NCBI GenBank assembly: GCA_028292305.1 | Contig: JAQGMQ010000868.1 | Location: 1-8,181, forward strand | Length of the DNA: 8,181 bases | Direction: 5' to 3' | Source of the DNA: Rhodoferax sp. | GTDB lineage: Bacteria > Pseudomonadota > Gammaproteobacteria > Burkholderiales > Burkholderiaceae_C | Shown: positions 1 to 7,700 of the stretch, in pieces | Numbering within the stretch: the stretch's first letter is position 1 | Layout of the letters: each line of letters opens with the position of its first letter | Notes under the pieces: generated by a model | Seen by the model: the letters and a program-made list of their open reading frames with translations, nothing else | The model's database searches: none | Told to the model about the DNA's origin: nothing | Translations under genes and position numbers: made by a program

Positions 1-1081
1 GCGGCTTTTCCTCGTAAATGGCGTACAGGGGCACGGCCTTGAACAACACCGGAAAACTCAGACTCATTCGCGTGGCAACCACGACCGGCAAGTCGCCCCT
101 GGGCAATTCGCGCAAGCCTTCGACAGGCGGATCGCCGTCCTTTGGCTTGAAAAGCGGCACGTATTGGTCAAGGTAGGCGATGACTTCGTCAGGGAAATAA
201 GGCTTCCATTCATCCAGTTTGAAGAACAGTTGCGGGCTGCCGTCCGGCAAGGGCAGCCCATATGGCCGGCCATGGGTCAAGCTGGTGGAGATCATGCGCA
301 GATCGATGGAGCGCGGCTTGCGCGTGGGCCGCGTCGACGGAACCGACGCCGCGCCGGCGCCACCGGGTGCGTCCCACAAATGCCGGAAGGTCAGGGGCTG
401 GTCCAGCGGCCGCTGAGCCGCACCCTGGATACCTTCATGCAGCCAGTCGGTGAAGGCCGCACTGCCGCGTGGCGATGGGTCCGTGCGTTTTCCCGAGCAA
501 AGGCCGAAGCCGTTGCGCGCGAGAGCCAGCAGGTCGAAACCGAAAACGGCCACGGCAAAAACCGCTGCGCCGAACACGCCGTCCAATGTCGCCTGAAAAG
601 CGTGGACCTGCCCGAAATGCCCTACGGTCAGCCCCACCGCCACGCCGACCAACAGCGCCTGCCATCCGTAGGCGTACCAGATGCCGCTGACTTGCTTGGT
701 CTTGCCAAACGCGGCCACGAACAAATTGAACAAGCGCTGACCGCCACCCGGCGTCGGCTGAAACAACGAATAAAGCCGGGTGTCCTGGCCCACAGCCTCG
801 GCCAGTTTCTCCGGCACCTTGAGCAGCACCTCGTTGAAGCCCGCGGTCGAACCATAACGCCGGCTGTATTCGGCCGCCGCCGTGAGCGCCGCCGCCACCG
901 CGCCGACCGAGGTGCCCGAAATGTTCTTGAAACGGTAGGCGCGCGCCAGTTCCATGATGGCCCAGGGATAGACCACGCCGTCGACCACGCCGCCCTTGAG
1001 CACCATGTCGCAATAACGGTCTGGCGGCGGGGCATGGTGCGGGTTCAGCGGCTCGGGCCGCGTGGCCGCGCTGGCGTTCAT
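1..1081 (-). CDS. Patatin-like phospholipase family protein (3' end beyond the window)
   Basis: Predicted serine acyl hydrolase with a Ser/Asp dyad, the fold that releases fatty acids from lipids. About 360 residues are visible. Near the N-terminus is KGGVVDGVVYP (residues 29-39), the variant oxyanion-hole glycine motif of bacterial patatin-like proteins. The nucleophile elbow GTSVG follows, with Ser58 as the expected nucleophile. A conserved-looking segment ATRMSLSFPVLF lies at 336-347. The catalytic Asp motif (DGG/DGA) is not reached before the window edge, so intactness cannot be judged. Residues 139-155 and 166-188 form two hydrophobic stretches, possibly a membrane-inserting hairpin placed inside the patatin domain. 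No signal peptide is seen. The ATG start overlaps the upstream peroxidase stop (ATGA) and has no clear ribosome binding site, so translation is probably coupled. The family call is firm; the substrate is unknown. Confidence 0.88.
   Translation of the reverse strand, partial: MNASAATRPEPLNPHHAPPPDRYCDMVLKGGVVDGVVYPWAIMELARAYRFKNISGTSVGAVAAALTAAAEYSRRYGSTAGFNEVLLKVPEKLAEAVGQDTRLYSLFQPTPGGGQRLFNLFVAAFGKTKQVSGIWYAYGWQALLVGVAVGLTVGHFGQVHAFQATLDGVFGAAVFAVAVFGFDLLALARNGFGLCSGKRTDPSPRGSAAFTDWLHEGIQGAAQRPLDQPLTFRHLWDAPGGAGAASVPSTRPTRKPRSIDLRMISTSLTHGRPYGLPLPDGSPQLFFKLDEWKPYFPDEVIAYLDQYVPLFKPKDGDPPVEGLRELPRGDLPVVVATRMSLSFPVLFKAVPLYAIYEEKP
1078..1081 (-). promoter_or_regulatory. ATGA stop/start overlap coupling peroxidase and patatin translation
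   Basis: The patatin ATG (1081-1079) overlaps the peroxidase TGA (1080-1078). No Shine-Dalgarno-like sequence precedes the ATG within the 3' end of the peroxidase gene, so the downstream gene probably relies on terminating ribosomes re-initiating. This is strong evidence that the two proteins come from one transcript. Confidence 0.8.
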
Positions 1082-2538
1082 TGGTCGAACACGTTGGCGT
1101 TGTGCAGGTTCTGCAGCACCGCCAGGCCAGGGAAGAACAGGTAGACGGTGCCGCGGGTGGTGACGAACGGGCGCAGGCCATCCAGCCGACGCAGTTGCTC
1201 CGTCGCCATCGGGATGTCGAAGAACGCGGCGGCATTCACGTGGTTGCCGATCAGCGGGTCTTTGGCGTTGCCCTTGTTGGGTGTGCCCATCGGGCTGGCG
1301 TCGCCCCATTCGGACACCAGGTGCTCGAACTGCTCCTCCAGGCTGGCGCAGATGAACAGGCCGATCAGCCCGCGCGGACGGGCACCGTCCTCCTCGCCTT
1401 TTTCCCAGGCCGGGCCATAAGGCATGCCCCGGCGGATCAGGGGACGTCGGCGGAACGGCACGATGCCGTCGGCGCGCGGGTTCATGCGCCGCACATGCGC
1501 GCCGAACGGGCAACCCTGGCCCTGTGGGTCATCGGAGAAATCGAAGTCGTCGAGTCCGTCGCCGCCGGGCTCGGGCGCCACCTCGTGGCCGGGTTTGACC
1601 ACGCCGCCCTCGGGCCAGCGGCCGAGCATCTTGGCCTGCAGGTAGACCGGGTCGACACCGAGTTGCCCGGCCCGCGCCTCGGTGTAGCCGCGAAAGGCAG
1701 CCTCGTGCTGGGCCATGTCACGCAAGGCCGCAAAGCTGCCGTTGCGAAAAAAATCGGCCGGGCGCCACACCGGTGGCGTGCGGACTTCGCCCGGGCCGGG
1801 CGGCTGCACGCCGGTGTCGGGCGGCTCGTCGGGCAGCAGCCAGGGGTTGTAGCCCTTGTCGTTGGCATAACCGAGCACGAACTCGCCCGGAGCGTGGGCC
1901 TTCTTGTGGCCGGGGTCGAGCGCGTCGTGCTGCGGCACGCCCTGGATGAGTACCTTGGAGATGCCGTCGACAAAACCGAAGTGCACCTTGCGGCGCGTGA
2001 TGTCGGCGCTTTGCTGCTTCAGGTGGCTGGTCTCGAACGGCGCTTCCCAGCCGGCAGCGGCGAAGGCCGTGCCCGCCAGACGCATCAACTCGGCCTGCGC
2101 GTCGGCCAGCCGGCTGGGATCGTCGCCATGCACGGCCAGCAACACGTGGGCCGCATCGCGGTCGAAGCGCGGGTCCCAGTAACGCGGTGCGCTTTGGCCG
2201 GTGTCGGCGAGGCGGCTGGCCGCGCGGGGCTGTGGCCCTTCATAAAACGCGGTGGCGCGTCTTTGCAGCACATGCAGGAACGGCTTGCGCAGTCCCAGCA
2301 CCTGCAGCCCCCGGTAGGTGAGCGCCACGCTGATCGGTGTCGGGTGGCGCGGGTGGCCGTGGCTGCGGTGGTTGGCGGGCTCGATCCAGCGATCGGCTTT
2401 GAGCCGGGCCAGGAAGCGCCGCGCCGCAGCCCGCTCTTCGATGGTGAAGATGAAGTAGCGGCAGTGGTCATGCGCGTAGCCGTGCACGACCAGGGTCTGC
2501 AACTGGGCCAGCTCGAGCCGCTGGTCGGGCGCACTCAT
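1078..2538 (-). CDS. DyP-type heme peroxidase
   Basis: Complete 486-residue dye-decolorising-type peroxidase, which uses heme and H2O2 or organic peroxide to oxidise its substrates. The family signature GXXDG is present as GFVDG (188-192) with distal Asp191. The proximal heme ligand lies in CPFGAHVRRMNPR (343-355), giving His348, and the distal Arg is expected at 369/370 in LIRRGMPYG. The C-terminal part has the usual FVTTRGTVYLFFPGLAVL block (458-475). The length and the extra segments between the two halves fit the longer (P-type, formerly C/D) DyPs better than compact bacterial ones. There is no Tat or Sec signal and no evident encapsulin-targeting tail, so it is predicted cytoplasmic. The ATG at 2538 is chosen because a strong GGAGGT lies 6 nt upstream; the frame stays open for 27 more codons, but those overlap the P450 gene and look non-coding. 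It sits 31 bp after the P450 and overlaps the patatin gene. The physiological substrate is not evident. Confidence 0.95.
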   Translation of the reverse strand: MSAPDQRLELAQLQTLVVHGYAHDHCRYFIFTIEERAAARRFLARLKADRWIEPANHRSHGHPRHPTPISVALTYRGLQVLGLRKPFLHVLQRRATAFYEGPQPRAASRLADTGQSAPRYWDPRFDRDAAHVLLAVHGDDPSRLADAQAELMRLAGTAFAAAGWEAPFETSHLKQQSADITRRKVHFGFVDGISKVLIQGVPQHDALDPGHKKAHAPGEFVLGYANDKGYNPWLLPDEPPDTGVQPPGPGEVRTPPVWRPADFFRNGSFAALRDMAQHEAAFRGYTEARAGQLGVDPVYLQAKMLGRWPEGGVVKPGHEVAPEPGGDGLDDFDFSDDPQGQGCPFGAHVRRMNPRADGIVPFRRRPLIRRGMPYGPAWEKGEEDGARPRGLIGLFICASLEEQFEHLVSEWGDASPMGTPNKGNAKDPLIGNHVNAAAFFDIPMATEQLRRLDGLRPFVTTRGTVYLFFPGLAVLQNLHNANVFDQ

Positions 2539-2544
2539 CTGAAC

Positions 2545-2550
2545 ACCTCC
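2545..2550 (-). promoter_or_regulatory. Ribosome binding site of the DyP peroxidase
   Basis: The minus strand reads GGAGGT followed by 6 nt (GTTCAG) and then ATG. It is a near-perfect Shine-Dalgarno match inside the 31-bp gap after the P450 stop codon, and it decides the start at 2538 rather than the in-frame ATG at 2619. Confidence 0.85.
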
Positions 2551-2569
2551 ATCCCGCAATTTCCGGTGC

Positions 2570-4594
2570 TCACGGAAATGCCTTCTCGTGTTCCGCGCCC
2601 AGTTGTGCGGCGTCGGCATTCGGATAGGCGCTGAAAAAATAACCGGCGGCCGGCGGCACGTTGTAGCGGCGGATGGTGTCGACGAACTCGCGCGGAAATT
2701 CGTCCACCGGCAGCGGTGGCGCGTCGACGATGTGCTCGAAGATCTTGTCGAACAGGGGGCCGATCTCCAACGCGAAATGGGCGATGTAGGAGTCGAAGTC
2801 GCGGTCGAACACGGTGAACAGGGCCAGCTTGGTGTCGTTCTCCAGAAACTGGAACGAGGCGAAATGCACGTGCCTCGCGTCCTTCAGTTTTTTCTCGATG
2901 CTGGGTGCGCCCCAGCGGATCACCAGCTTCAGCTTTTCGGCGTGTTCCGCAGTGGGTGACTTGATCTTCATGATCACCGACAGCGGCGACTGCACCAGCA
3001 GGTCTTCGCGCCGGAACTCCATCGGATACGACTCGCAGCCGTAGCCCCACAACTTGCGCAGTCCACTGGCCCGGCCGGTGCGCAGGTCGCAGGCTTCGGC
3101 CAGCCCGGGCAACACCATGATTTGCCGCACCACGTGCACCACCAGGGGCATCGACACCTGCTCGCCGATGCAGGCGTGCGGGTAGATGCGGCCATCGTCG
3201 CCGCCGCCGAACACCGCGGCCGGCCCGTGGCCGAACGGGCACCCCGCCGCGCTGGATGGCGCCGGCAGACCGTAGCCGCCGTCGTCTCCAACGCGCCGCG
3301 TGGCGCCGCCGATGCCGAGCAGCACCACGGAGTCCTTGGGAATGTCCACACCGCCGACGGTCATTGCCACGCGTGTCTTGCGCGGCAGAAAGGCCACCGG
3401 TGGGTTGCGCCGCAGGGCCTCGCTCACGCAGGGTGCGAAGTCGGCATCGGCCGCCGCGCCGCGCGAGGTCTGGCGCGCCTTCTGCGCCAGTTCGATCACG
3501 CTGGCCAGTTGCTTGCCATCCGCCAGTTGAAAGAAATGCCGTACCGCGATGCAGATGCTGGCCTGGATGTTGCCGATCGCGCCGGCGATCATGCCCACCA
3601 CCAGCACGGCCGCCTCGGTGTTCGTGAATGTGGCGCCGGTGCGCAAAGCCATGCGGCGCAGCAGCGGGTTGAAGTTCTCGAGTGGCGTCGATTGCGGTTT
3701 GCCCGGCATCGCGAAGGTTCGCAGCTCCTGAAGCTCCTTTGCGAGCAATCGGGTCTCGTCGGCCTGCGCGCAGCCGATGCCGTCGCTGTGTCCGAGCCGG
3801 CCGCAGCGTGTGCAGCGCACACCTGCGAGATGGGCATTGCCGGCTTCGGCCTGGTAGATGCCGATCAGCTCCGCGGCGCGGCGCAGCAGCGCCCCCATGT
3901 TGGCGTTCGCCTCGGGCATGGTGCCCGGCTCGCTCACGAAGTGCCGGCCCATCACCTGGTAACACAGACCGCGGTAGGCCTTGCGCATGGTTTGGTCGAT
4001 GAGCGCGTGGTCCGATTGGGCGAAGCCGAACATGAAACCCATGTAGCGCACCGCCACCTCGGCGGCGATGTCGGCCAGGTCGAACTTGCGCTGCTTGAGG
4101 CCCAACACGGCGCCGGCCTGGAAGGCCACCGTCACCAGGCCGAGCAGTTCCGCCTCGTCCACCTTCAGCTGCGACTCGGCAAAGGCGCGCTGCACCGCAT
4201 GCGGATCGTCATCGCGGGGCGGCATGGCCGGGTCCAGGCCGAGCATGAAATTGCCGCCGCCGAGTGCGTGAAATGGCGAGTTGCTGTATTCGGCAGAGGC
4301 GTGCAGCGCATGCGCCACTTGCGCCTTTTCGGCCAGCAGGTAGACCGTCTGCCGGTAGTTGGGATCGGCGGAGTCGTAAGCCCACTCACGCGTGTCGGCC
4401 GGACTCTGGAACTGCAGCGGCCGGTGCGCGGCGCCGAGCCGTGCGTACAACTGGTCGCGCGTGGCGTCGTTGGAAAGCCATTCGAGCAGGCGGCGGTTTG
4501 CGTCGGCTTCGCTGCGTTGCCGCAGTTGGTCGAACACAGCGAGCATGTCTTCGGTCGGCTGAGGCGTCACCGCCAAGGCTTCGAACTTGTTCAT
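2570..4594 (-). CDS. Atypical cytochrome P450 with C-terminal fusion domain
   Basis: Heme-thiolate protein of 674 residues, against about 400-460 for a usual bacterial P450. The K-helix ExxR is at 392-395 (EALRRNPP). The Cys-ligand motif is HACIG, with Cys475 as heme ligand and His473 two residues before it, but the preceding FGGG lies 13 rather than 7 residues upstream of the Cys, so the loop is longer than the canonical FxxGxxxCxG. The I helix (about 330-350) reads AGAIGN where most P450s have AGxDT/S, so the acid and Thr of O2 activation are missing and an Asn (342) lies nearby. Before it is a CX2CX4HX5C cluster (261-275) like a zinc knuckle. Residues about 540-674 form an extra alpha/beta domain ending GYFFSAYPNADAAQL. 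No membrane anchor and no adjacent ferredoxin or reductase gene are seen. The start is supported by GGAG 5 nt upstream of the ATG. It is the first gene of the P450-peroxidase-patatin operon. Hydroperoxide isomerase or peroxygenase activity is plausible inference; ordinary monooxygenase action is less likely. Confidence 0.88.
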   Translation of the reverse strand: MNKFEALAVTPQPTEDMLAVFDQLRQRSEADANRRLLEWLSNDATRDQLYARLGAAHRPLQFQSPADTREWAYDSADPNYRQTVYLLAEKAQVAHALHASAEYSNSPFHALGGGNFMLGLDPAMPPRDDDPHAVQRAFAESQLKVDEAELLGLVTVAFQAGAVLGLKQRKFDLADIAAEVAVRYMGFMFGFAQSDHALIDQTMRKAYRGLCYQVMGRHFVSEPGTMPEANANMGALLRRAAELIGIYQAEAGNAHLAGVRCTRCGRLGHSDGIGCAQADETRLLAKELQELRTFAMPGKPQSTPLENFNPLLRRMALRTGATFTNTEAAVLVVGMIAGAIGNIQASICIAVRHFFQLADGKQLASVIELAQKARQTSRGAAADADFAPCVSEALRRNPPVAFLPRKTRVAMTVGGVDIPKDSVVLLGIGGATRRVGDDGGYGLPAPSSAAGCPFGHGPAAVFGGGDDGRIYPHACIGEQVSMPLVVHVVRQIMVLPGLAEACDLRTGRASGLRKLWGYGCESYPMEFRREDLLVQSPLSVIMKIKSPTAEHAEKLKLVIRWGAPSIEKKLKDARHVHFASFQFLENDTKLALFTVFDRDFDSYIAHFALEIGPLFDKIFEHIVDAPPLPVDEFPREFVDTIRRYNVPPAAGYFFSAYPNADAAQLGAEHEKAFP

Positions 4595-4729
4595 TCACGC
4601 TCCAATTGTTTCAAGATGCAGCGCAAATTTTCACCGAGAAACGCGCTTTTCGATTGTGCATACGCACGAATCGACGTCATCGGCCAAATGTGGGACGCGT
4701 GGACAGGGCCGCGTGGCGGCTTTCAGGGA
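4595..4729. other. Intergenic region upstream of the P450 operon
   Basis: This 135-bp region between the ATPase stop (TAG) and the P450 start is the only sizeable non-coding gap and the likely place for an operon promoter or leader. It contains an AT-richer stretch near the P450 start, GGAG at 4600-4603 (5 nt before the ATG), and an imperfect inverted repeat at 4651-4673. I found no convincing sigma-70 -35/-10 pair: TTGGCC on the minus strand (around 4684-4689) is only a partial -35 with no good -10 at the right spacing. No T-tract terminator follows the ATPase gene, so readthrough is possible. Confidence 0.55.
4651..4673. repeat. Imperfect inverted repeat, possible operator or RNA hairpin
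   Basis: On the plus strand the left arm is CGATTGTGC and the right arm GCACGAATCG, separated by ATAC. Nine pairs form with one bulged G (4668). It lies about 57 bp upstream of the P450 start. In neither orientation is it followed by a T run, so it is not a standard intrinsic terminator. A regulator binding site or leader hairpin is possible, and a chance repeat cannot be excluded. Confidence 0.4.
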
Positions 4730-7700
4730 CTATTCAGCCGCCACCGCCACATCGAACCGCTGCAGCAACGCCCGCGCCATGCGCATGTCGTGGGTGTGCT
4801 TGCCATCCTCGATGGCGCCATAAGCCGACTGCAGCAGCAGCCGCGCCTCGTTGGGCCGCTGTTGCTGCGTCCACAGCGCCGCCAGGCTCATGGCCGCGCG
4901 CAGGCTGAGCGAGGCCATGTGTTTCTCCTGCGCCAGCGCCAGCGCGCCGGCAAACCAGTCCTGCGCCTCGGCATCGGCGTCGCGGCCGGTGCGCAGCGCG
5001 TGCTGCAGGATCAGCTCGCCCATCAGCCGGCGGATCTCGGCTTCGTAATAACGTTCGCCGCAGCGGGTGACGACGTCCATCGCCACGCGCAGCAAGGCCA
5101 GACCTTCGTCGGGGCGGCCGGCCAGCGCCAGGCCTTCGGCGCGCAGCACCAGGTAGAAGCCGCGCGTCACCATGGCGCCGGTGGCCACCCATTCGGCATA
5201 ACCTTCGGCCATCTCGGCGATGCCTTCCGCGGGCTCGCCCAACGCGGCCCGCGCGCGGCCGTGCAGCAGCCTGGCGTGCGCCAGCCACACGGCAAAGCCG
5301 CCCTCTTCGCAGATCTCGATGGCCCGCGCGGCGCTGTGCAGCACTCCTTCGAATTCACCCCGAAAGTACTGCACCATGGCCAGGAAACCATAGGCTTCCC
5401 CGGCGCTGAACTTGTGCTTGAGTTCGGCCGACAGCGCCACCGCGGCATTGGCGCGCTGCAGCGCCTCGTCGGGCTGGCCGAGTTCCCACTTGGCCACGGC
5501 CGAATAACACAGGCACATCAGGCCCGGGTCCTGCACCGCGCCCCGACCGCGCGGCGCCAGCCGGTAGTCGACCAGGCAGGCGTCCATGCGGGCTACGGCT
5601 TCCACGAGTTCACCCTGGTGGAACAACACGTTGCCCAGCGCCCAGGCGGCCTGCAGTCGGCGCATCGGGTCGGGCGAATTCGCCACCAGGCCGGCCACCT
5701 GGGTGGCGATCACATGCGCCTGTGCGAAGTCGGCGCGCATGAAGTAATAACCCTCGAGCCCGAGCTGCACCTTCAGCAGGGCAGCGTCGTCGCCACTCGC
5801 GCGGCACAGCTCGGCGGCCCGCTGGTAGACCACGCCGACGCGTTCGGCGCCATAACCTTCGGTGGCGATGAGCTGGCCGGCCAGCAGCAACTGCAGCCGC
5901 AGCTCGGCGCGGTCGCGGGCTTCGTCGGCGGGCAGTTGAACCACCAGCCCCAGCCCGTTGGCCAGGTGGGTGATGGCTTCTTCATGGGCCGAACGCGAGA
6001 GAGCCAGCCGCGCCGCGCGCTCCAGGTGCTCGATGGCGCGGGCGGGCAACGCGGCGCCGGCGTAATGGCGCGCGGCCATCTCGGGCTGGGTGGCCACCAG
6101 CTCGGGAAACTGCTCGGACAAGACCAGCGCGATCGCCAGGTGAAAGCGCCGACGGTCGCGTTCCCACAGCGACTGGTAGGCCGCGTCGCGCACCAGCGCA
6201 TGTTTGAAGAAGTAGTTGGTGCCGGCCGCGCCGCGGCGCTCCACCATCAGCCCCGAGCCCACCAGCGCATGGAGCCGCGCCTGCAGCTGTCCGGTGCGGA
6301 TCGGCGCGCTGGCATGGGCGAGGATCGCCTGGATCAGCGCCAGCGAAAATTCGCGGCCGATCACGCTGCCCAACTGGGCCAGCGGCTTGGCGTCGCCCAG
6401 GCGGTCCAGCCGCGCCATCAACAGGTCCTGGATGGTCCCGGGCACGGCCAGCCGCAGGGACGACAGCGCACCGCCACCGGCGGCCTGCAGGTCAACCACC
6501 ATGCGCGTCGATTCTTCGATGAACAGCGGTACCCCGTCGGCTTTTTCGGTGAGCAGGCCGATGACCTCGCCCGACACCGACGCATTGCCGCTGGCCGCCA
6601 CGATGAGGTTGCGCGCGTCTTCCGCCGAAAGTCCCTTGAGTTCGAAGCCGTCCACCGCAAAGCCCATGTCGGTCGGCGCTGCGGCTTCCTCGCGTTGCGT
6701 CATCAACACCAGCAGCGGCAGCCCCTGGGCCTGTTGCGCGTGCTGCACCAGGTGCTTGATGAATTCGCGGGTCGACGGGTCGAGCCAATGCACGTCTTCG
6801 AACACCAGGCAGAGCGGCGCCGCGCGGGCCTGCCGTTCGATGAGGCCGGCCAGCACCTCGAGCGTGCGCGGGCGCTGTTTCTCGGCCGAGTATTGCAGCG
6901 CCGGCACGCGCCCCTCGGCCGCGCCGGGCTGCACCGACAGCAACGCCGCCACCACGCTGTTGGCCTCGGCCGCATCCACGCCGGCCATCGGCACTGCGCC
7001 CGCCGCGGTCGCCAAAGCCGCTACACCGGCTTCGATCTTGGCCATGCGCACAGGCATCGCGTCGGCCTCGAGGATCTTGAACTGGCGCAGCAACAGGTCG
7101 ATCAGCGGATGGAAGGCACTCTGCGTGTGCTCGGGCGTGCAGCGGCATTCCAGGGCCTGCTGTTGCGCGTTCACGTGGCGCAGCTTGAACTCACCGACCA
7201 GGCGCGACTTGCCGATGCCGGCGCCGCCCCACACCACCACCGCGTTCACGGCCTTCGCCGCTGCGTGCAAGCGGCCACCGGCGGCCTCGTCCCAGTGCGA
7301 CTGCAGCCAGGCCATCGCGTCTTCGCGCGCCACGAAGGGGCTGGCCTGTGGCGCGGCATCGAAGGCGTTGAACGCCTGCCGCTTTTCGCCGACCAGCCGG
7401 TACACCGCGCCGGGCTGCTCGAAGCCCTTGAGCTGGGGCAGATTGTTGACCCGCACCCCTTCGAAGCGGTGCTGCACGAGGCGGTAGGTCGACTCGCTGA
7501 AGACCACGCTGCCGGGCTCGGCGATCGCCTGCAGCCGCGCCGCCAGGTGGATCGACACCCCGACCGGCTGCCCGGCCCGCACCACCACCGGCCCGGTGAC
7601 CACGCCGATGCGCACCTGCAGCGCCAGCTCGGTCACGGCGCGCAGAATCTCGGTGGCCGAACGGATCGACTGCAGCGCCGAATGTTCATGCGCCACCGGC

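Noticed and set aside
1078..2538. DyP as encapsulin cargo
   Set aside because: The C-terminus (ending NLHNANVFDQ) shows no obvious cargo-loading peptide and no encapsulin shell gene is in the window.
2539..2619. N-terminal extension of DyP to the ATG at 2619
   Set aside because: The extra 27 residues would overlap the P450 3' end and look unrelated to DyPs, whereas the ATG at 2538 has GGAGGT at ideal spacing.
1081..2634. Long plus-strand open frame (517 codons) opposite the DyP gene
   Set aside because: It lies antisense to a well-supported peroxidase with catalytic motifs. Its translation shows no recognisable domain, and long antisense frames are expected at this GC content.
2535..3965. 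Alternative minus-strand frame (476 codons) inside the P450 gene
   Set aside because: It is Arg-rich low-complexity translation overlapping the P450 frame that contains ExxR and the heme Cys. It is a shadow.
4651..4673. Intrinsic terminator after the ATPase gene
   Set aside because: The hairpin has a bulge and no following T tract in either direction.
6216..7487. Plus-strand open frame (423 codons) opposite the ATPase gene
   Set aside because: Its Ser/Ala/Arg-rich translation has no motif, and it is antisense to the Walker A/B-containing NTPase region.
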